Notes: generated from the letters alone by a model not told the origin. Counted from the stretch's first letter, positions 25,123 through 35,882 are shown. The stretch is 64,000 nt of DNA from JACMLX01 sp040384325 (GCA_040384325.1 JAZKJL010000002.1:248001-312000), one strand, 5' to 3'. Made by a program: numbers and translations.

Positions 25123-26292
25123 TCACAGCCCGTGGAGCGCCTGCTCCAGGTCACCCAGCAGATCATCGGCGTCCTCGACGCCGACCGATAGGCGAACCAG
25201 CCCTTCCGTGATTCCCAACTGTGCCCGCCGATCCGGCTCGACCGACGCATGCGTCATGCTGGCCGGATGACTGATCAGACTCTCGACCCCACCCAGGGAC
25301 TCGGCCAGGCTGAACAGCCGCACGCGATCGAGCATCGTCTTCACCCGCTCGCGGGTGCCCAGCTCGATGGAGATCATGCCGCCGAAGCCGGACATCTGGC
25401 GCGAGGCGAGGGCGTGCTGGGGATGCGAGGCCAGCCCGGCGTAGAGCACCCGCTCGTCGCCCAGCCGCTCGGCCAGCCAGGCGCCGATGCGACGCCCGTT
25501 CTCGTCGTGCGCCTTCATGCGGATGGCGAGGGTCTTGGTGCCGCGCAGGCAGAGCCAGGCGTCGAACGGGCCGGGCACGGCTCCGGCCGCATTGAGGATG
25601 AACTGCAGGCGCGTCGCCAGCTCCTCGTTGGACGTGACCGCGATGCCGCCGATCATGTCGCTGTGCCCGTTGAGGTACTTGGTGCTGCTGTGCCAGACGA
25701 TGTCGGCACCCGTTTCCAGCGGGCGCTGGAAGATCGGCGTGGCGAAGGTGTTGTCCACGATCGTCAGCGCGCCGGCACGCTTCGCGATCTCCGCCGCCGC
25801 CGACAGGTCGGTGAGGCGCATCAGCGGGTTGGTCGGCGTTTCGAGCATCAGCGCGCGGGTCTGCGGCGTGACGGCATCGGCGATGCGCTGCGGATCACGC
25901 GTGTCGACGTACGTGAAGGTGAGGCCGAACTGCTGCAGCAGCTTGTCGAACAGCCGGTACGTGCCGCCATACACGTTCTCGCCCACGATCACGTGATCGC
26001 CCGAGCGGAAGAGCATCATGATGCTGGTGAGGCATCCCATGCCGCTGCCGAAGGCGAAGCCATGCGTGCCACCTTCCAGCGCGGCCACGTTCCGCTCGAG
26101 CGCCTCGCGCGTCGGGTTCTTGCCCCGGGCGTATTCGTACCCGCGGTGCACGCCGAACTCTTCGTGGACGTACGTGCTGGTGAGGTAGAGCGGCGTCATG
26201 ATGGCGCCACTGACCGCGTCCGGTCGCTGTCCGGCATGGATCGCGCGCGTGGACGGACCATCGCGCAGGTCGGTTTCGAAGATGCGGGTCAT
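25123..26292 (-). CDS. Cystathionine gamma-synthase / gamma-lyase family PLP enzyme
   Basis: A 389-residue fold-type I PLP enzyme of transsulfuration or gamma-elimination. The N terminus STRAIHAGQRPD is typical, the substrate loop is GYEYARGKNPTREALERNVA, the ring-stacking region is FAFGSGMG, and the PLP lysine lies in HSSTKYLNGHSD. C-terminal SLGGVESLISHPASMTHAS matches the family. Synthase (methionine direction) and lyase (cysteine direction) cannot be separated by eye. No SAM riboswitch fits in the 41 bases to the divergent HD-GYP gene. Confidence 0.93.
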   Translation of the reverse strand: MTRIFETDLRDGPSTRAIHAGQRPDAVSGAIMTPLYLTSTYVHEEFGVHRGYEYARGKNPTREALERNVAALEGGTHGFAFGSGMGCLTSIMMLFRSGDHVIVGENVYGGTYRLFDKLLQQFGLTFTYVDTRDPQRIADAVTPQTRALMLETPTNPLMRLTDLSAAAEIAKRAGALTIVDNTFATPIFQRPLETGADIVWHSSTKYLNGHSDMIGGIAVTSNEELATRLQFILNAAGAVPGPFDAWLCLRGTKTLAIRMKAHDENGRRIGAWLAERLGDERVLYAGLASHPQHALASRQMSGFGGMISIELGTRERVKTMLDRVRLFSLAESLGGVESLISHPASMTHASVEPDRRAQLGITEGLVRLSVGVEDADDLLGDLEQALHGL

Positions 26293-26333
26293 CGGGATGG
26301 GAAAAGTGGTGTCGGGAATCGTAACGGCGGGTC

Positions 26334-27470
26334 ATGGCCCTCGCACGACGGGCCGGGAGACGCCGCGTGATCGCCACCCTGACACAGGATTTCGCGCCGA
26401 ACGCCGGGCTCGACCCCTTCGCCAGCACCGCGGCACCGCGCTGCCTGGTGGTGGATGACGAGCCACGCCTGCGCCAGATCCTGGTGCGCGTGATGCGCGC
26501 CGACGGCTTCGTGGTGGACGAGGCCAGCAACGGCTACGAAGCGATCGCGCAGATGGAGGCACATCCCAGCACGCTGATCCTGACCGACATCGAGATGCCG
26601 AAGATGGATGGCTTCTCCCTGCTGCGTGAGCTGCGTTCGCGCTGGCCCGACGCGGCGGTGATGATGATCAGCGGCAATGGCGACGTGCAGACGGCCGTCA
26701 GCTGCCTCTCCGTCGGCGCCCTCGACTACCTCACCAAGCCATTCCACCTGGAGGAAGTGCGCGCCCGCATCACCTCCGTGCTGGAACGTCGCCGGCTGGT
26801 GCTGGAGAACCGCGAGTACCAGACGCGGCTCGAGCAGAAGGTGCAGGCGCAGGCCCGTCGCATCGAGCAGCAGTTCCTGGGCGGCGTGCAGGCGCTGGCC
26901 GAGGCGCTCGAAGCCAAGGATCCGTACACGCACGGGCACAGCGTGCGCGTGAGCCAGTACGCCACCGCGATCGCACGACGCCTCGACCTGCCGGCCGGTG
27001 TGATCCGCGCCGTCACGCTCGGCGGACGGTTGCACGACATCGGCAAGATCGGCGTGCGCGAGGAGATCCTGACCAAGCCCGCGCGGCTGACGCCCGAGGA
27101 ATATTCGCACGTCATGACGCACCCGATCGTGGGCTGGCGCATCCTGTCGGCAATGGTGATGGACCAGCCCGAGCTGCTGAACATCGTGCGCCATCACCAT
27201 GAACGGATGGACGGTGCCGGACTGCCCGATGGCCTGATGGGTCTCGACATCCCGCTCGAGGCGCGCATCGTGTCGGTGGCCGACAGCTTCGACGCCATGA
27301 CCAGCGGTCGCCGCTATCGCGACGACGGTGGCAAGGTGCTGGCGGACGCACTGAAGGAGTTGCGCCGCTGTGCCGGCACGCAGTTCGATCCGGAATGCGT
27401 CACGGCATTCCTCGATGCCATCGAGAGCGGCGAAGTGACGCTGCTCTCACGCGCCGACGCCCCGCACTGA
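26334..27470 (+). CDS. Response regulator with HD-GYP domain (putative c-di-GMP phosphodiesterase)
   Basis: A 378-residue two-domain regulator. The receiver domain has acidic Asp41/42, phospho-acceptor Asp85 (ILTDIEMPKMDG) and Lys135 (DYLTKPF). A coiled coil about 155-185 leads to the HD-GYP domain with HDIGKIG (His-Asp 234-235) and HHE at 288-290. The name motif is altered: the usual GYP reads G296-L297-P298 (MDGAGLP). Hydrolysis may still occur because the metal-binding HD and HHE residues are kept. No kinase gene adjoins it. The start is the first Met; about 35 N-terminal residues precede the receiver fold. Confidence 0.9.
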   Translation: MALARRAGRRRVIATLTQDFAPNAGLDPFASTAAPRCLVVDDEPRLRQILVRVMRADGFVVDEASNGYEAIAQMEAHPSTLILTDIEMPKMDGFSLLRELRSRWPDAAVMMISGNGDVQTAVSCLSVGALDYLTKPFHLEEVRARITSVLERRRLVLENREYQTRLEQKVQAQARRIEQQFLGGVQALAEALEAKDPYTHGHSVRVSQYATAIARRLDLPAGVIRAVTLGGRLHDIGKIGVREEILTKPARLTPEEYSHVMTHPIVGWRILSAMVMDQPELLNIVRHHHERMDGAGLPDGLMGLDIPLEARIVSVADSFDAMTSGRRYRDDGGKVLADALKELRRCAGTQFDPECVTAFLDAIESGEVTLLSRADAPH

Positions 27471-27497
27471 CCTCGGCGCGGGACGACGACACCGGTA

Positions 27498-28934
27498 TCA
27501 GGCCACGATGACGATGCGCGTGGGCTGCTTGTAGGACGCCAGCCGTGCCTCGCACCAGCGGCGCACCGCGTCCTCGTCCACCGCGCCGTGCACGGTGATC
27601 TCGATCTCGTTTTCCTTCTGCGCTTCGGGCACGGCGGAGACTTCCACTCTCGTCACACCCGGCATGTCGCCGATCACGCGGGTGAGCTCGGCGGGGTAGA
27701 TATTGAAGCCGTTGCGGGTGAACATCGACTTGATCAATCCCTCGAACGCGACGTGACCGTCGGCATCCATGCTGCCCTGGTCGCCGGTGTGCAGCCAGCC
27801 ATCCACGCGCCGCAGTCCGCGCTCGTTCCCTGACACGTAGCCGGGGCCGACCAGGTCTCCACGCACGCAGATCTCGCCGCTCGCACCCACCGGCAGCTCG
27901 GCGCTGGTGGTGGGATTCCGGATCGTCACCTCGGCGCCGGGATACGGTGTGCCGAGCGATCCGATGCGATTGGGGGCGTCAGCGCGATTGAACAGGCAGA
28001 CCGGCGACGCTTCGGTGAGGCCGTAGCCTTGTCGCAGCGCACAGCCGGTGGCGGTTTCCCACTTCCGCTGCACCCACACCGGCAGCGCGGCACCGCCACA
28101 GATGCAGAGTCGCAGTGCCGGTACATCGACGCTGCCGCCGCGACGTTCGATGGCCGTCAGCATGCCGATGAACACGGCCGGCACGCCGACCAGCATCGTC
28201 ACGCCGTCGTTCACCAGTGCGTCCACCGCCTTGAGCGGGTTGAAGCGTCCCATGGTGGTGACGCGCGCGCCCGCCAGCAACGGAGCGGTGAGGGTCACGG
28301 TCATGCCGAACAGGTGGCTGTACGGCAGCAGCGCCAGCACGTGATCGGTGGCGGTGACCTGCGCTGCGTCGACGGTGGCGCGGCCGTTGGCCAGCAGGCT
28401 GCGGTGGGTCAGGATCGCGCCGAGTGGCTGGCCGTCCATCGCCGACGTGTAGACCACCGCCGCTTCCTCGTCCACGCCGTCGGCATCGAGATCGGTGTCG
28501 CCCTCGAGTTCGAGGCCGACATGTGAGCCAAGGTCGATGGAAGTGCGTTCGCCGTCCTGCCAGAGCGTGGCGTGATGCGGTGCGTCGTCGAGCCAGACCT
28601 GCAGCATGTCCGGCGGCAGCTTCGGCGACAACGTGGCGATGGTGAACACCGCGCCGACGTTCGCATCGACCAGTTGGTGTTGCAGCTCACTGGGCGAGGC
28701 GAGCGGGTTGAGCAGTACCGACCCCCGTCCATCGCTGGCCGCGAGTCCGATCAGGAATTCCGGTCCGGTGGGCAGCAGCAGCGCGGCTCGCTTGCCGTAG
28801 AGCGCGCGCGGCAGTGGCGCGCACCGCTGCAGCAGCGCGAGACCGGCGGCGACCAGTTGCGACGCAGGCAGGTCGTCGAGGGTGCCACCGTGCGCTGCCA
28901 AGGCATACGGCAGGACACGCAATGGATTGCTCAT
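27498..28934 (-). CDS. AMP-dependent ligase-like protein, degenerate and C-terminally short
   Basis: A 478-residue member of the ANL superfamily (acyl-CoA synthetases and relatives). Core motifs are recognisable: GYGLTEASPVCLFN (A5), WLHTGDQGSMDADGHVAFEG (A7) and FNIYPAELTRVIGDMPGV (A8). Two features are odd. The A3 phosphate loop reads YTSAMDGQPLGAILTH where the family has TSGTTGxPKG, losing both the GTT turn and the lysine. The protein also stops at SYKQPTRIVIVA, lacking the final GK-containing A10 motif with the adenylation lysine. No continuing frame follows the stop within the 28 bases before the convergent HD-GYP gene. It may have a reduced or altered activity. Confidence 0.82.
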   Translation of the reverse strand: MSNPLRVLPYALAAHGGTLDDLPASQLVAAGLALLQRCAPLPRALYGKRAALLLPTGPEFLIGLAASDGRGSVLLNPLASPSELQHQLVDANVGAVFTIATLSPKLPPDMLQVWLDDAPHHATLWQDGERTSIDLGSHVGLELEGDTDLDADGVDEEAAVVYTSAMDGQPLGAILTHRSLLANGRATVDAAQVTATDHVLALLPYSHLFGMTVTLTAPLLAGARVTTMGRFNPLKAVDALVNDGVTMLVGVPAVFIGMLTAIERRGGSVDVPALRLCICGGAALPVWVQRKWETATGCALRQGYGLTEASPVCLFNRADAPNRIGSLGTPYPGAEVTIRNPTTSAELPVGASGEICVRGDLVGPGYVSGNERGLRRVDGWLHTGDQGSMDADGHVAFEGLIKSMFTRNGFNIYPAELTRVIGDMPGVTRVEVSAVPEAQKENEIEITVHGAVDEDAVRRWCEARLASYKQPTRIVIVA

Positions 28935-29148
28935 GCACCGGCTCCGAGCGAAATTTCAGGGTCTGAACCGCACCCAGCGGTCGGGAACGTAAATCGCGGA
29001 CCACGCTCCCTCACAGTCGAGGGCGCCAGCGTCGGCACAGCGCTTGTGACCGGGTCGGGTCGGCGAGAGTCTGGACACCGGCAAGCTGCCGGCTGCGCGG
29101 CGTGAGGCGACGGCCTCGTGCAGTCGGATTCACCCACCCACCATTGCA

Positions 29149-30534
29149 ATGTCATCGTTCGAAGGCCTGATGGTTTCCGTCTCCGGCATCCGGGGACGTG
29201 TCGGCGCAGGACTGACGCCGGAAGTCGTGGCCACCTACGCCGCCGGCTTCGGCGCGTGGGCCACCGGACTCAAGCCCGGTCGGCCCGTCGTCGTCGGCCG
29301 CGACAGTCGCGTCTCCGGCCCCCTCTTCCATCGCGTCGTGCTGTCGGCGCTGGAGTCGGTGGGATGCCAGGTCATCGACGTGGGCGTGGTACCGACGCCG
29401 ACCGTCCAGCTGGCCGTGGAACATCACCACGCCGCGGGCGGGCTCGCGATCACCGCCAGCCACAATCCGGTGGAGTGGAACGCACTGAAGTTCATCGGGT
29501 CGTCTGGTCTCTTCCTCAACCAGGCCGACAGCCTCAGCTTCCGCGCTGCGACCGATCAGGGATTTGCGCGCGTCACCTGGGACAAGCTGGGCGCGACGAC
29601 CACCGATGCCGACGCGGTACAGCGTCACCTGGCGCTGATCCTCGGGCTGAAGTACGTGGACGTCGCCCCGCTGCGCGCGCGCAAGCTGAAGGTGGCGCTG
29701 GACTGCGTGAATGGTGCCGGCGCGACGATCATGCTCGCGCTGCTGGATGCGCTGGGCTGTCAGGTGACGGCGATCCATACCGTGCCCGACGGTCGGTTCC
29801 CGCATGCGCCTGAGCCGATCGCCGAGAACCTCGGCGACCTGAGTGCCCTCGTCCGGCGGATTGGTGCCGACGTCGGGCTGGCGGTGGACCCCGACGTGGA
29901 CCGCCTCGCCATCGTGGATGAGCTCGGCAATCCGGTCGGTGAGGACTACACGCTCGCCTTCGCAGCCGCCCTGGTGCTGCGCAAGTCGCCGGGCGTGGTG
30001 GTGACCAACCTGTCCACCAGCCGTGTAGTGGAAGACGCGGCACTCGCGGCCGGCCAGCGCTGCGTGCGGGCGCCGGTGGGCGAGGCGAACGTGGCCTCGG
30101 CCATGCAGTCGGAGCGGGCAGCGATCGGCGGTGAAGGCAACGGCGGCGTGATCCTGCCGGACCTGCACCTGGGGCGCGACGCCCCCGCCGGCGCGGCGCT
30201 GGTGCTGCAATTGCTGTGTGAGACGGGCATGACGCCCTCGCAACTGAAGGCGGCTTCGCCCCGGTACGAGATTGTGAAGGACAAGCTGGATCGGCCGGAC
30301 GCACCGCTGGGCGACGTGTATGCGGCGCTGCGCAGTGCGTTTCCGGATGCAGCGGTCGATACACAGGATGGACTGCGGCTGTCGTGGGCCGACCGCTGGG
30401 TGCACGTGCGGCCCTCGGGCACGGAACCGATCGTGCGGGTGATCGCCGAGGCGCCCACCCGGGCCGAGGCCGAGGCGTTGGTGTCGCAGTCGCGGGAACC
30501 GCTGGACGAGCTCGTGCGCGCCTCTGCGCGCTGA
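29149..30534 (+). CDS. glmM: Phosphoglucosamine mutase
   Basis: A 461-residue alpha-D-phosphohexomutase converting glucosamine-6-phosphate to glucosamine-1-phosphate for UDP-GlcNAc. The phosphoserine is Ser104 in TASHNPVEWNALKF, the metal loop is DPDVDRLAIVDELG, and the substrate loop is GGEGNGGVILPDLHLGRDA. The phosphate-binding motif VRPSGTEPIVRV lies near the C terminus. The gene is 36 bases ahead of glmS, giving two consecutive steps of the amino-sugar pathway, which strengthens GlmM over phosphomannomutase. The 214-base divergent region upstream shows no clear promoter. Confidence 0.91.
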   Translation: MSSFEGLMVSVSGIRGRVGAGLTPEVVATYAAGFGAWATGLKPGRPVVVGRDSRVSGPLFHRVVLSALESVGCQVIDVGVVPTPTVQLAVEHHHAAGGLAITASHNPVEWNALKFIGSSGLFLNQADSLSFRAATDQGFARVTWDKLGATTTDADAVQRHLALILGLKYVDVAPLRARKLKVALDCVNGAGATIMLALLDALGCQVTAIHTVPDGRFPHAPEPIAENLGDLSALVRRIGADVGLAVDPDVDRLAIVDELGNPVGEDYTLAFAAALVLRKSPGVVVTNLSTSRVVEDAALAAGQRCVRAPVGEANVASAMQSERAAIGGEGNGGVILPDLHLGRDAPAGAALVLQLLCETGMTPSQLKAASPRYEIVKDKLDRPDAPLGDVYAALRSAFPDAAVDTQDGLRLSWADRWVHVRPSGTEPIVRVIAEAPTRAEAEALVSQSREPLDELVRASAR

Positions 30535-30570
30535 GCGCTGGACCCAATGTCATCAGGGAAGGATTGAACC

Positions 30571-32397
<1,827 letters not shown>

Positions 32398-32418
32398 GTC
32401 GCGATCGCATGAAAACTG

Positions 32419-32450
32419 CGGGGCGTGGCGAGATCGATCGCCACGCCCCG
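32419..32450 (+). terminator. Terminator hairpin after glmS
   Basis: A perfect 13-base stem (CGGGGCGTGGCGA / TCGCCACGCCCCG) with a GATCGA loop lies between convergent glmS and an exported protein gene. It could serve both strands; the trailing sequence is only moderately T-rich (TCGTCGTTC). Confidence 0.75.
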
Positions 32451-32483
32451 TCGTCGTTCAGGCGCGTCGCACTCGCGCGATGT

Positions 32484-32993
32484 TCACCGCCGCGCGACCA
32501 TCTGCGCCAGCATCGCGTCGATCACCGTCGACGCCGTGCGCTTCGGCGTGTTGGTGCGCCCGATCCACCCCGGTGCGGGATATTCGATGGCGCCGATCGT
32601 GCCGCTGGCATCGACCTTCACCAGCGCCTCGGCCACACCATGCGCCCCTGCCGAACCCTGATCGACGGCCAGCACCAGGATCCACGGTGTGCCGTCCTGC
32701 CACTGCTTGCTGAGGCTGTAGTGCCCCGCCGACTGCTTCTCGAGGCGCAGCGGCTGCGAGATGCGCTTGCCGTTCTGCAGGCCCTCGGCGCGGCCGATGA
32801 TGTTCAGCTCCGCATCCTTGTCGTGGTGGCCACCCTCGACCAGCAGCACCGCACCCGCCGGTGCGGTGTCGGCGGTCGAGACCTTGCGGACCGAGATGTG
32901 CGGTGGACCGAACGCGGTGGTGAACGCGGCGCTGGAAACGATGGCCGCGAGTAGCGCCGCGCGTGCCGTGAACCGTGTGAGTGATGCTGACAT
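32484..32993 (-). CDS. Exported hypothetical protein
   Basis: A 169-residue protein with a clear signal peptide (SASLTRFTARAALLAAIVSSA, processing near AFG). The mature part has an alternating beta-type pattern with VLLVEGGHHDKDAELNIIG, LRLEKQSAGHYSLSKQW and VLAVDQGSAGAHGVAEALV. No family was recognised. ATG 32993 is the start that places the signal peptide first. The gene follows the second sigma/anti-sigma/toastrack set on the same strand after 63 bases, so it may belong to that regulon. Confidence 0.7.
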   Translation of the reverse strand: MSASLTRFTARAALLAAIVSSAAFTTAFGPPHISVRKVSTADTAPAGAVLLVEGGHHDKDAELNIIGRAEGLQNGKRISQPLRLEKQSAGHYSLSKQWQDGTPWILVLAVDQGSAGAHGVAEALVKVDASGTIGAIEYPAPGWIGRTNTPKRTASTVIDAMLAQMVARR

Positions 32994-33056
32994 GATGACG
33001 CTCCGCAAAGGGGTGAAGTCCGTGCACAGGTCAGATGCCGCACGCACCGCGCGCGT

Positions 33057-33953
33057 TTAGTGTGCCTTGCTGTTCAGCGGCTGCGGTGGCGTGACGCTGA
33101 TCGTGCCGCGGAACGATCGCGCCAGCACGCGACCGTTGGCAGCCGCACCGGCGGGCGCTGGCGTGGTGACGCGACCGGTGCGCGAGCTGAGCTCGAGCAA
33201 GGGACGCGCCTTGGCGCTGGCCGCGATGCGGATCGCGCCGGCATGGGTCTGCACTTCCGTCGTCACACCCGCCAGCTGTGTGGCGTCCAGTGTCACGTCA
33301 CCGCCGATGGTCTCGACCCGTGACTCGGGCACACGGCCGGTGAGGGTCACGCTGCCGCTGACGGTGGTGATGGATGCGGTGCCGGTGGCATCGCGGACCA
33401 CCACCGGCGCCTTGCCACCGCGCACGCGGAGGTCGCCCCGCACGCTGTCCACCTGCACCGGCGCGTCGATCGACTCGATCGAGATCACACCCGACGCTTG
33501 GCGCACCGTGATGCTGCCGCCGACGGCGTAGACCTCCAGTTCGCCGGCGGAACCGGTGACGTCGATCATGGCCACGGTCGCCTTCAGCCACAGGCGTGCA
33601 CGTCGAGGCACGGTGACGTGCAGGTCGGCCGACGCGAGGCGTGTGTCGCCGGTGCGCAGCGGCTCGACGCCGAACTTCACGTGGCCGAGGTCACCGCCGC
33701 CGAACATGGAGCTGGCGGCATCGTGGGTGCCGGTGACGGCGATGGAGTCGCGGTCCCAGGTGCGGATGATCAGCCGTCCGGCGGGCACGTAGATGCGCAT
33801 GCTGACGGTCGGCGACACGTGTCGTCCGCGCAGGTGCGCCGGCACCGGCTGCATCGGCGCGGGCTGTGTCGCCTGAGCACGCACGGCCGTCGCAGCGCCG
33901 AGCAGCACCAGCGCCAGCGCGGCGAGGCGCGACGGGAACGCACGTCGCATCAC
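33057..33953 (-). CDS. Exported DUF4097-type toastrack protein
   Basis: A 298-residue secreted protein: signal peptide SRLAALALVLLGAATAVRAQ, then a beta-solenoid of short strands rich in G-S-V-T (GSITVRQASGVISIESIDAP and TASITTVSGSVTLTGRVPE), the DUF4097 pattern. It starts with two Met codons, the first overlapping the anti-sigma stop (ATGA). Location within a sigma/anti-sigma operon suggests an envelope-facing partner or output of that stress system. A binding partner is unknown. Confidence 0.82.
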   Translation of the reverse strand: MMRRAFPSRLAALALVLLGAATAVRAQATQPAPMQPVPAHLRGRHVSPTVSMRIYVPAGRLIIRTWDRDSIAVTGTHDAASSMFGGGDLGHVKFGVEPLRTGDTRLASADLHVTVPRRARLWLKATVAMIDVTGSAGELEVYAVGGSITVRQASGVISIESIDAPVQVDSVRGDLRVRGGKAPVVVRDATGTASITTVSGSVTLTGRVPESRVETIGGDVTLDATQLAGVTTEVQTHAGAIRIAASAKARPLLELSSRTGRVTTPAPAGAAANGRVLARSFRGTISVTPPQPLNSKAH

Positions 33954-34495
33954 GAGCGCGCGTCCTGCACCTGGCGCCGCAGCGAGGCACGCTGGTCGTC
34001 GATGCGGCGCAGCAAAGCTGTCAGCTCGGCGTCGCCGGGCGTACGCGTCAGTTCCGCCTGCAGCTCGCGCGCCGCGTCGTCGAGGGCACGGAACTCGGAG
34101 CGGGCGATCTCGTCGGCCGACGCGCTGCTGGCTCCAGATACGGGCACTGCCACAATGGTGGAATCAGCCACGGTGGGCGCCGGTGGTGCGGTCGTGGGTC
34201 GCAGCATCACGAACAGCAGCGCGGCCGCAGCCAATGCACCGGCGGTGCGTGCGAGGCGCGGCAGCCGTCGCGACCGGCGACGCACCGCGACCGCGCGCAG
34301 CACGTCGTCGCGCAGCGTGCTCGGTGGCGTCGGTGCGAACACCGGCAGCATTCCGGCAGTCACTCGTTCCAGCTGCATGAGGCACGCGTCGCACTGCGCG
34401 GCGTGCGCCTCGAGTTCCTCGCACCGTGCAGCGTGAAGGGTGCCGTCGCGATAGGCGTCGAGATCACGCGCGACTACCTGGCAATCGATGGTCAT
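33950..34495 (-). CDS. Anti-sigma factor with zinc finger
   Basis: A 181-residue protein whose N terminus has the ZAS zinc motif (CEELEAHAAQCDACLMQL, giving HxxxCxxC) after a Cys-containing start (MTIDCQVVARDLDAYRDGTL). A single hydrophobic helix (AGALAAAALLFVMLR) follows at about 90-105, then an Ala/Asp-rich and Arg-rich periplasmic or C-terminal helix pair (ELTRTPGDAELTALLRRIDDQ). It overlaps the sigma gene stop by four bases at its start and the toastrack gene by four at its end. It should hold the ECF sigma factor at the membrane. Confidence 0.9.
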   Translation of the reverse strand: MTIDCQVVARDLDAYRDGTLHAARCEELEAHAAQCDACLMQLERVTAGMLPVFAPTPPSTLRDDVLRAVAVRRRSRRLPRLARTAGALAAAALLFVMLRPTTAPPAPTVADSTIVAVPVSGASSASADEIARSEFRALDDAARELQAELTRTPGDAELTALLRRIDDQRASLRRQVQDARS

Positions 34496-35091
34496 GACAG
34501 CATCTCCCGCAGCAATCGTCGCGCGCGGAACAGGTGGGCCTTGGACGTCCCTTCGGCGATACCGAGGCGTTCGCCGATCTCCGCGTGCTGATACCCTTCG
34601 ACATCGTGCAGCACGAACACGGCGCGCATGCCGGCAGAGAGGCGTGCGATGGCGCGTTCGAGATCCATCGCCACGCCGGGTTCGACGCTGGGCGCGGCTG
34701 CGTCGAACGGCGTGTTCGCATCCTTGCCATCGTCGAGCCGGAGGTCGGCCGCGATCTGCACGCGCAACGAGCGCCGTTGTCCGCGCCGCACCGACTCCAG
34801 CGCCACGTTGACCGCCAGCCGATGCAGCCAGGTGCCGAATGCGCTCTCGCCGCGAAACGTGGCCAGCTTTTCCCACGCACGGACGAACACGTCCTGCACC
34901 AGTTCGGCCGCCGCCGTGCGATCTCCGGCCAGGCCAAGGCAGAGCGCGTAGATCGGGGTGGCGTGCGCGTCATACAGCGCGGCGAACGCCCCCTCGTCTC
35001 CACGTTGTGCGGCGGCGACCGTCGGGTCGATCACGAACGAAGCCACATGGGCGTGGGGAGCGGGGCGGGGCAGCGAGGCGGTGGTCGACAC
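34492..35091 (-). CDS. ECF RNA polymerase sigma factor
   Basis: A 199-residue sigma factor starting with GTG. Region 2 includes ALYDAHATPIYALCLGLAG, AAELVQDVFVRAWEKLATF and WLHRLAVNVALESVRRG; region 4 has VFVLHDVEGYQHAEIGERLG and GTSKAHLFRARRLLREML. A longer-than-usual acidic linker lies between them. It forms a coupled operon with its anti-sigma and toastrack partners, parallel to the set at 9.6-13 kb but different in sequence. Confidence 0.94.
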   Translation of the reverse strand: MSTTASLPRPAPHAHVASFVIDPTVAAAQRGDEGAFAALYDAHATPIYALCLGLAGDRTAAAELVQDVFVRAWEKLATFRGESAFGTWLHRLAVNVALESVRRGQRRSLRVQIAADLRLDDGKDANTPFDAAAPSVEPGVAMDLERAIARLSAGMRAVFVLHDVEGYQHAEIGERLGIAEGTSKAHLFRARRLLREMLS

Positions 35092-35271
35092 AAGATGTGA
35101 TGCCGCCGAGACGGCTGGGGTTTAGTCCGGCACCGCGAGCTCCGAACCGTTCACCTCGGCCGGGACGCCGTCGGGTGGCGGGCGCGCGCGCAGCGCGGCA
35201 TTGCGCCCGTCTCGGCGGGCTCCTATCGTCGACGCCCAACCCATCGCCATCCTGTCACCAGCGAGCTTCCC

Positions 35272-35673
35272 ATGACGTCGCCTGCCGCTTCCAGCACTTC
35301 CCAGTCCACGATGGACGTCGCGCGCGCGCTCGTCGCGCTGTGTCGCGAGGGCCGCAACGACGAGGCGATTGCCTCGCTCTATGCGCCGGACGTGGTCAGC
35401 GTCGAGGCGGGTGCCGGCGCCGAGATGTCGCGCGAGGTACATGGCATCGAGGGTGTCATCGGCAAGGGGAAGTGGTGGGTGGACAACCACAAGGTGCATG
35501 ACTCGTCGGTGGGTGGCCCGTGGCCGCACGACGACCGGTTCATCTGCACCTTCCGGTTCGACGTGACGAACAAGCCGTCCGGGCAGCGCTTCGTGATGGA
35601 GGAGGCGGCGCTGTACACGGTGCGCGACGGCAAGATCGTGCGCGAGGAGTTCTTCTACGCCATGGGGATGTGA
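35272..35673 (+). CDS. SnoaL-like / NTF2-fold small protein
   Basis: A 133-residue cone-shaped NTF2-fold protein. The helix ARALVALCREGRNDEAIASLYAPDVV is followed by HGIEGVIGKGKWWVDN and the final strand pattern YTVRDGKIVREEFFYAMGM, as in SnoaL-like proteins. Such proteins are enzymes or ligand binders of many kinds and the substrate cannot be told. A weak TATCGT-type -10 lies about 45 bases ahead. It stands alone between the divergent sigma gene and the TetR gene. Confidence 0.85.
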   Translation: MTSPAASSTSQSTMDVARALVALCREGRNDEAIASLYAPDVVSVEAGAGAEMSREVHGIEGVIGKGKWWVDNHKVHDSSVGGPWPHDDRFICTFRFDVTNKPSGQRFVMEEAALYTVRDGKIVREEFFYAMGM

Positions 35674-35847
35674 GTCCGCAGCGGCGGCCGCGACGGGGGC
35701 GGTAGTGTCTCCGGCACGGCCGCCTGAAACGTGATGATGCCACGTCGGGCCGGTGCGGATCGTTTCGCCGTGCCCGACTGCCCAAGGCGTCCTCCCACCA
35801 GTCCGTCCCAGGCCTACGGTTGACAAGGCGCCGTCCCTCGCGCACCA

Positions 35848-35876
35848 TTATCCAAGTGGTTAAACCAACTGGATAA
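35848..35876. promoter_or_regulatory. 29-base palindromic operator ahead of the second TetR gene
   Basis: The segment reads TTATCCA at one end and TGGATAA at the other, around a central TGGTTAAACCA. The two halves are near-perfect inverted copies with two mismatched pairs on each side of the centre. It ends six bases before the TetR start codon, so it almost certainly is the repressor's own operator. A TTGACA hexamer (35820-35825) just upstream may be the -35 of the promoter it blocks. Confidence 0.82.
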
Positions 35877-35882
35877 CAGCGT

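Noticed and set aside
26293..26333. Possible SAM riboswitch ahead of the cystathionine-type gene
   Set aside because: Only 41 bases separate the two divergent starts, too short for any known SAM aptamer, and no conserved elements are seen.
30535..30570. Possible glmS ribozyme
   Set aside because: The glmS leader is 36 bases after glmM; the ribozyme needs well over 100 bases.
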